Shown here: in pieces, positions 27,815 to 35,596 of the stretch
How positions within the stretch are numbered: position 1 is the stretch's first letter
Layout: each line of letters begins with the position of its first letter
Source of the DNA: Kaistia geumhonensis
GTDB lineage: Bacteria; Pseudomonadota; Alphaproteobacteria; Rhizobiales; Kaistiaceae
Direction of reading: 5' to 3'
DNA length: 64,000 nt
Assembly: GCF_030815145.1 (NCBI RefSeq)
Contig: NZ_JAUSWJ010000001.1
Coordinates: 3,162,001-3,226,000 of the forward strand
Translations under genes and position numbers: made by a program
Notes under the pieces: generated by a model
Told to the model about the DNA's origin: nothing
Database searches by the model: none
The model's input: only the letters and a program-made list of their open reading frames with translations

Positions 27815-28408
27815 TCAGCGCGAGAAGGAGACCGGCTGGCCCGAATCGGCCGAGCCTTCGAAGCGGTTGGTGCCGGCCGGGCTGAGGCGGGCCACCGGCG
27901 AGCCGCCGGAACCGGCGAGCACGACCTGCGAGCCGGAAAGGCTCCAGGCCGAGATGCCCTTCAGCGTCGGCGAGGTGCAGCCGCGGGTCGAGGCGCGATA
28001 GCCGCCGGTCCAGGAGGTCAGCGTCATGAAGAGCTGGCAGCTCTCGCCGCCCGACTTCAGCGACCAGCCGCCGAGGAGGTCGGTGCGGCCGAGTTCGGCG
28101 CGGGCCGTGCTGGTATTGGGGGCGGTGACCTGCGCGGGCGCGGCCGGGGTGGCCGGCGGCAGCGTGGCGGCGTCGGCGGGCGGAAGCGTCGCGGAAGCGG
28201 GCGGCGTCGCCGGCAGGCCGGGCGCGTTGGGGTCGGCGGCCGGGGGCGGCAGGGCCGACTTCTCGATGGGGACGGCGGCGACCGGCGGCAGCGTGTCGTT
28301 GTCGACCACGCGCTGCTGGTCGACCGGACCGAGACCGACGGCGCCGAACGAGCCGCAGCCGGCCAGCGCCGCAGTGAGCAGGATCGGCGCAAGACGGCCA
28401 ACTCGCAT
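27815..28408 (-). CDS. Omp19-like protease inhibitor lipoprotein (Inh family)
   Basis: 197 residues from ATG at 28408 with AAGGAG six bases upstream. A lipoprotein signal peptide ends in the lipobox LAGC (Cys18 by count from the start). A 90-residue Pro/Ala/Thr-rich spacer follows, then a compact C-terminal domain (about 105-197, LGGWSLKSGGESCQLFMT to TSPTLKGISAWSLSGSQVVL) characteristic of Inh/Omp19 metalloprotease inhibitors, with a conserved Cys pair (ESCQL and RGCTS). Expected to be anchored in the outer membrane and to inhibit periplasmic or host proteases. 30 bases before zapE on the same strand. Confidence 0.85.
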   Translation of the reverse strand: MRVGRLAPILLTAALAGCGSFGAVGLGPVDQQRVVDNDTLPPVAAVPIEKSALPPPAADPNAPGLPATPPASATLPPADAATLPPATPAAPAQVTAPNTSTARAELGRTDLLGGWSLKSGGESCQLFMTLTSWTGGYRASTRGCTSPTLKGISAWSLSGSQVVLAGSGGSPVARLSPAGTNRFEGSADSGQPVSFSR

Positions 28409-28606
28409 CGCATTCTCCTTCATCGGGCGGGGCACCCGGTCGCACATGGGGAAAGGGACCATTTCATCCGGCCTGGCGGGCGGCGCCAAGCGACGCGGCA
28501 GTCTTTCGCTGCGTCGCACATCCACCCTTCGGTTCGCGCATACGGCATCTTCAAGGCAGCGACAAGGCACGCGAAAGACACAGGGACCGAAAAACGGGCG
28601 CGTTCC

Positions 28607-28990
28607 TCATTCTGCGGCGTGACAGCAGGCCTCGATATTGTGCCCGTCAGGATCGAGGACGAAGGCGCCGTAGTAGTTCGGGTGGTAATGGGCGCGGATG
28701 CCCGGCGCTCCATTGTCGATCCCGCCGGCGGCCATCGCCGCCGCATAGAACGCATCGACATCCGCCCGGCGGCGGGCGGCAAAGGCGACGTGGAGATGCG
28801 GCGTCGTGCGGCCGCCCTCGGAGATCCAGAAATCCGGCTTGCCGGCGCCGAAACCCGCGCCCTTGACGCCGGCCTCCTCGGGAATGCGCATGACGAGCGC
28901 AATCCCGAGCGGGGCGAGCGCGCGCTCGTAGAAGGCGACGGATGCGTCGAAATCGGCGACCTGGACGCCGATGTGATCGAGCGTGGACAT
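28607..28990 (-). CDS. VOC family protein (glyoxalase/dioxygenase fold)
   Basis: 127 residues, the usual length for a single VOC module. LDHIGVQVADFDASVAFYERALAP-type opening with the metal His in LDHIG, a second metal-type His in HLHVAF, and a C-terminal PDGHNIEACCH with the acidic ligand. These beta-alpha-beta-beta-beta units bind a divalent metal and catalyse isomerisations, dioxygenation or resistance reactions. The specific substrate is unknown. Flanked by 198- and 130-base non-coding stretches. Confidence 0.88.
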   Translation of the reverse strand: MSTLDHIGVQVADFDASVAFYERALAPLGIALVMRIPEEAGVKGAGFGAGKPDFWISEGGRTTPHLHVAFAARRRADVDAFYAAAMAAGGIDNGAPGIRAHYHPNYYGAFVLDPDGHNIEACCHAAE

Positions 28991-29120
28991 GGGTCATCTC
29001 CCAAGGCTCTGGCGGGGCCGGGCGGCCCGCCTTCCGCGCTCACAATGCCGCCGGCGGCGCGCGGCGGACATGACCCACATCATGTCGCCGGCTCTTCGCA
29101 TCGTCCGGCTGTCGGCCCGG

Positions 29121-29399
29121 TCAGCTCGAGCGGTCTTCCGGGCGCAGCGTCAGGCCGAACTCAGCCGCCTTGGCCGCGATCTCGGAGAGCGGCCGGTGCA
29201 TCGCCTGCGCGATCACCTCCGCCGAGACGTCTTCCATCGCGAGTTCCCTGAGGCGGTCCACCGCCTCCAGCGTCCAGCGCGGGCCGGCCTCGGCCGCATG
29301 CGAGGCGCCGAGATGGGTGTTCGGAAGGGACGTCGTGGATTGCGGGCCTGCTTCGGCCGCCGCGGAGCGCTCCGCGGGCATCCCCGTTGGGTTCGACAT
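29121..29399 (-). CDS. Small protein with GcrA/Myb-like helix-turn-helix
   Basis: 92 residues; AGGAGGATGCC before the ATG is a very strong ribosome-binding site. The first 40 residues are polar and probably disordered. The rest, RWTLEAVDRLRELAMEDVS then AEVIAQAMHRPLSEIAAKAA and EFGLTL, follows the spacing of the N-terminal DNA-binding domain of GcrA (W-T-x-V-x-x-L, S-A-x-x-I-A, x-K-x-x-x-L-G-L). It lies 90 bases downstream of sdhB on the same strand and may be part of that transcript. Function unknown; it may be a DNA-binding adaptor. Confidence 0.6.
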   Translation of the reverse strand: MSNPTGMPAERSAAAEAGPQSTTSLPNTHLGASHAAEAGPRWTLEAVDRLRELAMEDVSAEVIAQAMHRPLSEIAAKAAEFGLTLRPEDRSS

Positions 29400-29489
29400 G
29401 GCATCCTCCTGCGCATCCAGCCCCCGCCCTGCGCAGAGGCAGGGCTCAGGGCCGAACGCCGGGGAGGCGGCAAGGTTCCCGGCGGCGGA

Positions 29490-30269
29490 TCAGACGCGCC
29501 GCTCGACCATCATCTTCTTGATCTCGGCGATCGCCTTGGCCGGGTTGAGGCCCTTGGGGCAGGTCTGCGCGCAGTTCATGATCGTGTGGCAGCGATAGAG
29601 GCGGAACGGATCCTCGAGATTGTCGAGCCGTTCGCCCGTCGCTTCGTCGCGGCTGTCGATCAGCCAGCGATAGGCCTGCAGCAGCACGGCCGGGCCGAGA
29701 TAGCGGTCGCCGTTCCACCAGTAGCTCGGGCAGGAGGTCGAGCAGCAGGCGCAGAGGATGCACTCGTAGAGACCGTCGAGCTTCTCGCGGTCCTCGTGGC
29801 TCTGCAGCCACTCCTTCTCCGGCTCCGGCGTCGCCGTCTTGAGCCAGGGCTCGATCGAGCGATGCTGGGCGTAGAAATTGGTCAGGTCCGGAACGAGGTC
29901 CTTCACCACCGCCATATGCGGCAGCGGATAGATCTTCACCGGGCCCTTCACGTCCTCGATGCCCTTGGTGCAGGCGAGGGTGTTGGAGCCGTCGATGTTC
30001 ATCGCGCAGGAGCCGCAGATGCCTTCGCGGCAGGAGCGTCGGAAGGTCAGCGTCGGATCGATCTCGTTCTTGATCTTGATGAGGGCATCGAGAACCATCG
30101 GCCCGCATTCGTCGAGATCGACGAAATAGCTGTCGACATGCGGATTGGCGCCGTCGTCGGGGTTCCAGCGATAGATGCGGAACTCGCGCACATTGTTGGC
30201 GCCGGCCGGCCGCGGCCAGGCCTTGCCCTCGTTGATCGTCGAGTTCTTGGGAAGCGTGAGCTGGACCAT
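29490..30269 (-). CDS. sdhB: Succinate dehydrogenase iron-sulfur subunit
   Basis: 259 residues. A plant-type [2Fe-2S] site [15 protein letters not shown] plus NTLAC in the N-terminal half, and the [4Fe-4S]/[3Fe-4S] sites [16 protein letters not shown] and [19 protein letters not shown] in the C-terminal half, are complete. It passes electrons from SdhA-bound FAD to ubiquinone. Unusually it is separated from sdhA by the DUF3052 gene. Confidence 0.97.
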   Translation of the reverse strand: MVQLTLPKNSTINEGKAWPRPAGANNVREFRIYRWNPDDGANPHVDSYFVDLDECGPMVLDALIKIKNEIDPTLTFRRSCREGICGSCAMNIDGSNTLACTKGIEDVKGPVKIYPLPHMAVVKDLVPDLTNFYAQHRSIEPWLKTATPEPEKEWLQSHEDREKLDGLYECILCACCSTSCPSYWWNGDRYLGPAVLLQAYRWLIDSRDEATGERLDNLEDPFRLYRCHTIMNCAQTCPKGLNPAKAIAEIKKMMVERRV

Positions 30270-30294
30270 GATCGTCCCTTGCTGAGTGCTGTTG

Positions 30295-30741
30295 TCAGCG
30301 CCGATCCTTGCGGATCATCAATTTGAGTCCGGACCAGACGGCATCGACAGCCGCCACCTTGACGTCGACGAGGTCGAGCGCGAGGGCGGCATCGCGGATG
30401 ACGTCCTCGGTCACGTCGGTCGGTACCCTGGATGCCTTCTTGGGCCAGGAGACCCAGATCATGCCGTCGCGGCGGATCGCCCCCTGCAAGCCGGCGAGAT
30501 GGTCCTCGATCTCGGCCCGCCGGGCGGTGAACGCATGCACCGCGTCGAAACGGCCCCAGTCGAGCGGCGCGGACCATGTGTCGAGCCGCACGACCTCGGC
30601 GAAATCGGCGCTCGTGGCGAGCGGCTCCAGCGCCTCCGGCAGGCCGATGAAGGCGACCGTCATCCCGTCCCGGAAGCCGAGCTTCTCGGGCAGCGGCCGC
30701 TTCGAATAGCCGGCCTCGGGAGCGGGGGCGGTCACCGTCAT
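30295..30741 (-). CDS. DUF3052 family protein embedded in the sdh operon
   Basis: 148 residues. The opening [20 protein letters not shown], the central [18 protein letters not shown], and [20 protein letters not shown] with [14 protein letters not shown] are the hallmarks of DUF3052. The fold looks methyltransferase-like (an alpha/beta topology with WVSWPKK in place of a motif) but lacks a glycine-rich SAM site. It starts 4 bases after the sdhA stop and ends 25 bases before sdhB, so it is translated as part of sdhCDA-DUF3052-sdhB. Its function is unknown; the position suggests a link to succinate dehydrogenase. Confidence 0.85.
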   Translation of the reverse strand: MTVTAPAPEAGYSKRPLPEKLGFRDGMTVAFIGLPEALEPLATSADFAEVVRLDTWSAPLDWGRFDAVHAFTARRAEIEDHLAGLQGAIRRDGMIWVSWPKKASRVPTDVTEDVIRDAALALDLVDVKVAAVDAVWSGLKLMIRKDRR

Positions 30742-30745
30742 CGCC

Positions 30746-32569
30746 TCAGTAGACTCGCGCCTTGGGCTCGATATAGGCGATGTCGTTCGACATCGTGTAG
30801 GTGTGCACCGGCCGGTCCTCGAGGCGCACGGACTTCGTCGCCGTGTCGACGAAGGCGAGCGAGTGCTTCATCCAGTTCGCGTCGTCGCGGTTCGGATAGT
30901 CCTCGCGGGCATGGGCGCCGCGCGACTCGGTCCGGTTCTGCGCCGAATCCATGGTCGCCACCGCCTGAACGATCAGGTTCTCGAACTCCAGCGTCTCGAT
31001 GAGGTCGGAGTTCCAGATCAGCGAGCGGTCGGTGACGCGGATGTCCGACGCGTCGCGCCAGACATGGTGGATCAGCTCGTGGCCTTCATCCAGCACCTCG
31101 CCGGTGCGGAAGACGGCGCAGTTCGACTGCATCACCTTCTGCATGCGCAGGCGCAGCGCCGCCGTCGGCGTGGCGCCGTTCGCATGGCGCAGATGGTCGA
31201 GGCGCGCGATGGCGTCCTCGCCGTCGCCCTTGGCCAGTTCGCGCTGCTTCTCGCCGGGCCGGACGGTCTCGATGGCGCGCAGCGCCGCCGCGCGGCCGAA
31301 GACAACGAGATCGGTGAGCGAATTGGAGCCGAGCCGGTTGGCGCCGTGCACCGAGACGCAGGCCGCCTCGCCGACGGCCATCAGGCCGGGCACGACCTTG
31401 TCGGGATCGCCGCCGACCTTGGTCAGCACCTCGCCGTGATAGTTCGTCGGGATGCCGCCCATATTGTAATGGACGGTCGGCAGCACCGGGATCGGCTCCT
31501 TGGTGACGTCGACGCCGGCGAAGATCTTGGCGCTCTCGGAAATGCCCGGCAGCCGCTCGTGCAGGAGCGCGGGGTCGAGATGGTCGAGATGCAGGTGGAT
31601 GTGGTCCTTGCCCTTGCCCACGCCGCGGCCCTCGCGGATCTCCATGGTCATGGCGCGGGAGACGACGTCGCGCGAGGCAAGGTCCTTGGCGGAGGGCGCA
31701 TAGCGCTCCATGAAGCGCTCGCCCTCGGAATTGGTGAGATAGCCGCCCTCGCCGCGCGCGCCCTCGGTGATGAGGCAGCCGGCGCCATAGATGCCGGTCG
31801 GATGGAACTGCACGAATTCCATGTCCTGCAGCGGCAGGCCGGCGCGGAGCACCATGCCGCCGCCGTCGCCGGTGCAGGTATGGGCGGAAGTCGCCGAGAA
31901 ATAGGCGCGGCCATAGCCGCCGGTCGCCAGGATCGTCTTGGCGGCACGGAAGCGGTGCAGCGAGCCGTCTTCCATCGACAGCGCGACGACGCCGCGGCAG
32001 ACGCCGTCTTCCATGATCAGGTCGATGGCGAAATATTCGATGAAGAACTCGCAGGCGTGACGCAGCGACTGGCCATAGAGCGTGTGCAGGATGGCGTGGC
32101 CGGTGCGGTCGGCGGCGGCGCAGGTGCGCTGGGCGATGCCCTTGCCGAAATTCGTCGTCATGCCGCCGAACGGGCGCTGGTAGATCTTGCCGGCCTCGGT
32201 GCGCGAGAAGGGCACGCCGAAATGCTCGAGCTCGTAGACGGCGGCCGGAGCGTTGCGCACGAGATATTCGATCGCGTCCTGGTCGCCCAGCCAGTCCGAC
32301 CCCTTGACGGTGTCGTACATGTGGAAGCGCCAGTCGTCCTCGCCCATGTTGCCGAGCGCAGCCGAGATGCCGCCCTGCGCCGCCACGGTGTGGCTGCGGG
32401 TCGGGAACACCTTGGAGATGCAGGCGGTCTTCAGTCCGCCCTCGCTGGCGCCGAGCGCCGCGCGAAGGCCTGCGCCGCCGGCTCCGACGACGACGACGTC
32501 GAAGGTGTGATCGATGAAGGTGTATGCGCGGCCGTTCACGGCCGGCGCGCTGCCATTGGCCTCGGCCAT
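30746..32569 (-). CDS. sdhA: Succinate dehydrogenase flavoprotein subunit
   Basis: 607 residues from ATG at 32569. FAD dinucleotide fold [16 protein letters not shown] (about 25-40), the covalent-flavin segment [19 protein letters not shown] with its His, and the dicarboxylate site with HPTGIYGAG and the later [15 protein letters not shown] are intact. Oxidises succinate to fumarate in the cytoplasmic part of complex II. Starts two bases after the sdhD stop codon. Confidence 0.97.
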   Translation of the reverse strand: MAEANGSAPAVNGRAYTFIDHTFDVVVVGAGGAGLRAALGASEGGLKTACISKVFPTRSHTVAAQGGISAALGNMGEDDWRFHMYDTVKGSDWLGDQDAIEYLVRNAPAAVYELEHFGVPFSRTEAGKIYQRPFGGMTTNFGKGIAQRTCAAADRTGHAILHTLYGQSLRHACEFFIEYFAIDLIMEDGVCRGVVALSMEDGSLHRFRAAKTILATGGYGRAYFSATSAHTCTGDGGGMVLRAGLPLQDMEFVQFHPTGIYGAGCLITEGARGEGGYLTNSEGERFMERYAPSAKDLASRDVVSRAMTMEIREGRGVGKGKDHIHLHLDHLDPALLHERLPGISESAKIFAGVDVTKEPIPVLPTVHYNMGGIPTNYHGEVLTKVGGDPDKVVPGLMAVGEAACVSVHGANRLGSNSLTDLVVFGRAAALRAIETVRPGEKQRELAKGDGEDAIARLDHLRHANGATPTAALRLRMQKVMQSNCAVFRTGEVLDEGHELIHHVWRDASDIRVTDRSLIWNSDLIETLEFENLIVQAVATMDSAQNRTESRGAHAREDYPNRDDANWMKHSLAFVDTATKSVRLEDRPVHTYTMSNDIAYIEPKARVY

Positions 32570-32571
32570 CG

Positions 32572-32979
32572 TCAGCCTCCGAAGGTGATCTTGATGAGGG
32601 CGAGCGCGGCGGCGACGCCGACCGCGATCGAGAAGAAGGCGTTGGCCACCAGCAGCGTGACCTTGGCGGCGCCGTGGAAGTAGTCCTCGATGATCACCTG
32701 CATGCCGATCTTCATGTGCCATGCGCCGGCGCCGACCATCAGCACCATCAGGAGCGCCACGAAGGGATTAGCGAGCACCGCGACCACCTCGCCATGCGGG
32801 CGGCCGGCCAGCGCGATGACGAGGATAACGAAGACGAGGGTGAGGACGGCGAGGGCGGCGCCGGTGAGGCGCTGATACCAGAAATGACCCGTGCCCTCGC
32901 GGGCGGAGCCGAGGCCGCGGACCCGGGACAGCGGGGTGCGCATCGAAGGCGTGGTCGTGGACGAACTGGGCGTCGACAT
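32572..32979 (-). CDS. sdhD: Succinate dehydrogenase membrane anchor subunit
   Basis: 135 residues from ATG at 32979 (GAGG upstream; a second ATG at 32943 has no such site). A Ser/Thr-rich leader is followed by [12 protein letters not shown], the quinone-site region, and three helices. [14 protein letters not shown] provides the heme-b His (about His88) and the motif of SdhD. Completes the sdhC-sdhD membrane domain. Translation is nearly coupled to sdhC (11 bases) and sdhA (2 bases). Confidence 0.93.
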   Translation of the reverse strand: MSTPSSSTTTPSMRTPLSRVRGLGSAREGTGHFWYQRLTGAALAVLTLVFVILVIALAGRPHGEVVAVLANPFVALLMVLMVGAGAWHMKIGMQVIIEDYFHGAAKVTLLVANAFFSIAVGVAAALALIKITFGG

Positions 32980-32990
32980 GCGGGATGACC

Positions 32991-33389
32991 TCAGGAGAGC
33001 GCCAGGGCGACGATCCAGACCAGGATCGTCAGCGCGGCCGAGCCGATGATGTTCGCCCAGGCGAGATTGTCGCGGGCGCTCTTGGAGAAGCCGGCGCCGA
33101 CATCCCAGACGAAATGGCGCAGGCCGCCCAGGAGGTGATGCAGCAGCACCCAGGTGTAGCCGAACAGCACGATGCGCCCGATCCACGAGCCGAACACGGC
33201 ATTGGCGAATTCGAACGGGCCGGGGCCGGCGGCGGCGGCGATCAGCCACCAGGCCAGAAGCAGCGTGCCGCCATAGAGCGCGACGCCGGTTGCCCGATGC
33301 AGGATCGACATCGTCATCGTGATCGGCCAGCGATAGATCTGCAGGTGCGGAGAGAGCGGCCGGCTCGCCTTCGCCTCGGCGTTCGACAT
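32991..33389 (-). CDS. sdhC: Succinate dehydrogenase cytochrome b556 subunit
   Basis: 132 residues. RPLSPHLQIYRWPITMTMSILHRATG is the SdhC family signature (split here into two runs of under 20: RPLSPHLQIYRW and PITMTMSILHRATG). Three membrane helices follow, with the heme-binding HLLGGLRH (His85, His92). An AGGAGG ribosome-binding site stands 8 bases before ATG. First gene of the operon; preceded by a sigma70-like promoter and a perfect palindrome. Confidence 0.95.
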   Translation of the reverse strand: MSNAEAKASRPLSPHLQIYRWPITMTMSILHRATGVALYGGTLLLAWWLIAAAAGPGPFEFANAVFGSWIGRIVLFGYTWVLLHHLLGGLRHFVWDVGAGFSKSARDNLAWANIIGSAALTILVWIVALALS

Positions 33390-33406
33390 GGGCTGGATCC
33401 TCCTCT

Positions 33407-33426
33407 AGCTTACGTTTACGTAAGCT
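33407..33426. promoter_or_regulatory. Perfect palindromic operator in the sdhC leader
   Basis: AGCTTACGT-TT-ACGTAAGCT: 9-bp arms with no mismatch around a 2-base centre, 18-37 bases before the sdhC ATG and about 15-34 bases downstream of the predicted transcription start. The core TTACGT-N2-ACGTAA recurs before mdh. It resembles, from memory, the MerR-type LiuR operator of branched-chain amino-acid catabolism genes; the actual regulator is not in this window. Confidence 0.75.
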
Positions 33427-33447
33427 TCACCACTGCTTGCTGGAGTC

Positions 33448-33476
33448 GTTCTAGCGCCATTGTGCGGCCCGGTCAA
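33448..33476 (-). promoter_or_regulatory. Candidate sdhC promoter
   Basis: On the minus strand TTGACC (33476-33471), a 17-base spacer and TAGAAC (33453-33448). This is the best sigma70-like pair upstream of sdhC and puts the palindrome within the transcribed leader, where a bound protein would block elongation or initiation. Confidence 0.5.
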
Positions 33477-33520
33477 AAGCCCTGCGACAATCTGGCCGAT
33501 CCGTCTGGAAGGGAAATGCC

Positions 33521-33901
33521 ATGGAGCGACGACTGATTTCGACCGGGTCGCCTTTCGAGCGGGCAGCGGGCTATTCGCGCGCGCTCGTGCAGGGACCATG
33601 GTGTTTCGTGGCCGGAACGACCGGCTACGACTACGCCACCATGACGATGCCGGACGATGTCGGCGCGCAGGCGCGCAACGCGCTCGCGACCATCGAGGCG
33701 GTGTTGAAAGATGCCGGATTTTGTCTCGAAGATGTTGTGCGCGTCCACTATTTCGTCACCGACGCTGCGCATGCCGACGCGGTCTTCGCCGAGACGGGCC
33801 GCGTCTTCGGCACGATCCGCCCGGCGGCCACCATGGTCGTCGCGGGCCTGATCCGGCCGGAAATGAAGGTCGAGATCGAGGTAACCGCGCTGAAGCCTTA
33901 A
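33521..33901 (+). CDS. RidA family protein (enamine/imine deaminase-like)
   Basis: 126 residues, single YjgF/RidA domain. The conserved catalytic Arg is in RPAATMVV (about 105-112) and the Glu in [11 protein letters not shown]. RidA members hydrolyse reactive enamines and imines such as 2-aminoacrylate, protecting PLP enzymes; this one has the divergent [20 protein letters not shown] loop of the less characterised subfamilies. GGAAGGGA precedes the ATG. Divergent from sdhC across 131 bases; its promoter would overlap that region. Confidence 0.9.
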   Translation: MERRLISTGSPFERAAGYSRALVQGPWCFVAGTTGYDYATMTMPDDVGAQARNALATIEAVLKDAGFCLEDVVRVHYFVTDAAHADAVFAETGRVFGTIRPAATMVVAGLIRPEMKVEIEVTALKP

Positions 33902-34002
33902 CGCGGACGCGGTGCTTGCATCGGCCGCGCCGCCTCGCTATCGCTCGCCGATCCCTGCCTCATCTGCCCAGCCTTGGCCAGAACCTTCCGGAGAGCCGCG
34001 CC

Positions 34003-35115
34003 ATGACCAGCTTCAACCTCCTGCTCCTGCCCGGCGACGGGATCGGCACCGAGATCATGGCCGAGGTGAAGCGCGTCATCGACTGGTTCGGCGCGCGCGG
34101 CGTCGCCTCCTTCGAATACGAGCACGACCTCGTCGGCGGCTCGGCCTATGACGCCCATGGCAAGGCGGTCTCCGAGGCGACGATGGCCAAGGCGCTCGCC
34201 GCCGACGCCGTGATCTTCGGCGCCGTGGGCGGTCCGAAATGGGATGGCGTGCCCTATGACGTGCGCCCCGAGGCGGCGCTCCTGCGGCTGCGCAAGGATC
34301 TGGCTTTGTTCGCCAATCTGCGTCCTGCCATCTGCTATCCCGCGCTCGCCGACGCCTCCTCGCTGAAGCGCGAACTCGTCGAGGGCCTCGACATCCTCAT
34401 CGTGCGCGAGCTCACCGGCGGCGTCTATTTCGGCGAGCCGAAGGAGATCGTGACGCTGGAGAACGGCCAGAAGCGCGCCGTCGATACCCAGCTCTACACC
34501 TCGCCGGAAATCGAGCGCATCGCCCGCGTCGCGTTCGATCTCGCCCGCGCCCGCAACAAGCGCGTCGCCTCGGCCGAGAAGCGCAACGTCATGAAGTCGG
34601 GCGTGCTCTGGAACCAGATCGTGACGCGCGTCGGCAAGGAGGAATATGCCGATGTCGCGCTCGAGCATGTGCTCGCCGACAATTGCGCGATGCAGCTCGT
34701 CCGCCGTCCCAAGCAGTATGATGTCATCGTCACCGACAATCTCTTCGGCGACATCCTGTCCGACGTCGCCGCCATGCTGACCGGCTCGCTCGGCATGCTG
34801 CCCTCCGCCTCGCTCGGCGCGCCCGACGCGACGACCGGCCGGCGCAAGGCGCTCTACGAGCCGGTGCACGGTTCGGCCCCGGACATCGCCGGCAAGGGCA
34901 TCGCCAACCCGATCGCGATGATCGCGTCCTTCGGCATGGCGCTGCGCTATTCCTTCGGTCTCGTCGCCGAGGCGGACCTGCTCGACCGGGCCATCGCCGG
35001 CGTGCTCGCCAAGGGGCTCAGGACCGCCGATATCGCCACGGCCGGGACTACGCCCTGTGGCACCACCGCCATGGGCGACGCGATCATCGCCGAGCTCGAC
35101 ATCCTCTCGACCTGA
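34003..35115 (+). CDS. leuB: 3-isopropylmalate dehydrogenase
   Basis: 370 residues from ATG at 34003, at [30 protein letters not shown] opening, the substrate-binding Arg pairs around [14 protein letters not shown] and [11 protein letters not shown], and the metal-binding [15 protein letters not shown] and NCAMQ regions identify LeuB. It oxidatively decarboxylates 3-isopropylmalate in leucine synthesis. The next gene is rpmF, 141 bases on. No leader peptide or leucine attenuator is visible in the 101 bases upstream. A frame open back to 33460 is not the start. Confidence 0.96.
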   Translation: MTSFNLLLLPGDGIGTEIMAEVKRVIDWFGARGVASFEYEHDLVGGSAYDAHGKAVSEATMAKALAADAVIFGAVGGPKWDGVPYDVRPEAALLRLRKDLALFANLRPAICYPALADASSLKRELVEGLDILIVRELTGGVYFGEPKEIVTLENGQKRAVDTQLYTSPEIERIARVAFDLARARNKRVASAEKRNVMKSGVLWNQIVTRVGKEEYADVALEHVLADNCAMQLVRRPKQYDVIVTDNLFGDILSDVAAMLTGSLGMLPSASLGAPDATTGRRKALYEPVHGSAPDIAGKGIANPIAMIASFGMALRYSFGLVAEADLLDRAIAGVLAKGLRTADIATAGTTPCGTTAMGDAIIAELDILST

Positions 35116-35190
35116 TGGGGGCGAGGGGCAGTTTTTTGCGCGTGGACGCTGGCAATATCGGGGCAGACCCTGTATACGGCCGCATCCAGA

Positions 35191-35212
35191 TTGACAGCCC
35201 GTTCCGACGGGC
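35191..35212 (+). promoter_or_regulatory. TTGACA and leader hairpin upstream of rpmF
   Basis: TTGACA at 35191-35196 could be a -35 element; no clear -10 follows at 17 bases. It runs directly into a GCCCG-TTCCGA-CGGGC hairpin (35197-35212). The role is uncertain. Confidence 0.3.
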
Positions 35213-35256
35213 GGCACGCCGCGCTCGAGGCGGCGACGTGACGAAGGAAGATTGAA

Positions 35257-35442
35257 ATGGCCGTTCCGAAGCGAAAGACTTCGCCCTCCAAGCGCAACAT
35301 GCGCCGCTCGCATGACGCTCTTTCGCAGCCGACCTATATCGAGGACAAGAATTCGGGCGAGCTGCGCCGTCCGCATCACATCGACCTCAAGACCGGCATG
35401 TATCGCGGCCGCCAGATCCTGACGCCGAAGGCGGAAGGCTGA
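35257..35442 (+). CDS. rpmF: 50S ribosomal protein L32
   Basis: 61 residues: [20 protein letters not shown] is the canonical L32 N-terminus, then [14 protein letters not shown] and GMYRGRQIL. The cysteine-free form is the zinc-independent type usual in alphaproteobacteria. GAAGGAAG lies just before the ATG. A strong terminator follows, consistent with an independent, highly expressed unit. Confidence 0.97.
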   Translation: MAVPKRKTSPSKRNMRRSHDALSQPTYIEDKNSGELRRPHHIDLKTGMYRGRQILTPKAEG

Positions 35443-35470
35443 TCCGGCCAGCCCGGTCTCAAGTGCTCGA

Positions 35471-35502
35471 AAGGCCGGCCTCGCGCCGGCCTTTTGCTTT
35501 TT
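35471..35502 (+). terminator. Rho-independent terminator after rpmF
   Basis: Perfect stem AAGGCCGGC (35471-35479) / GCCGGCCTT (35485-35493) with a 5-base loop, followed by T-rich TTGCTTTTT to 35502. Confidence 0.85.
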
Positions 35503-35596
35503 GGGGGCGGGCCTGGCGGCCGCATTGTCCACGCGCATTGCGCGTGTCACTGTCGCGCCTCGCGCCGCCGCTTCGCCGGCGCAACAGGGACGGCCG

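Noticed and set aside
26642-29251. An 869-codon open frame antisense to zapE and the lipoprotein gene
   Set aside because: It crosses three real genes on the opposite strand, lacks any domain, and has no ribosome-binding site.
30803-32683. A 626-codon plus-strand frame antisense to sdhA
   Set aside because: Shadow of sdhA.
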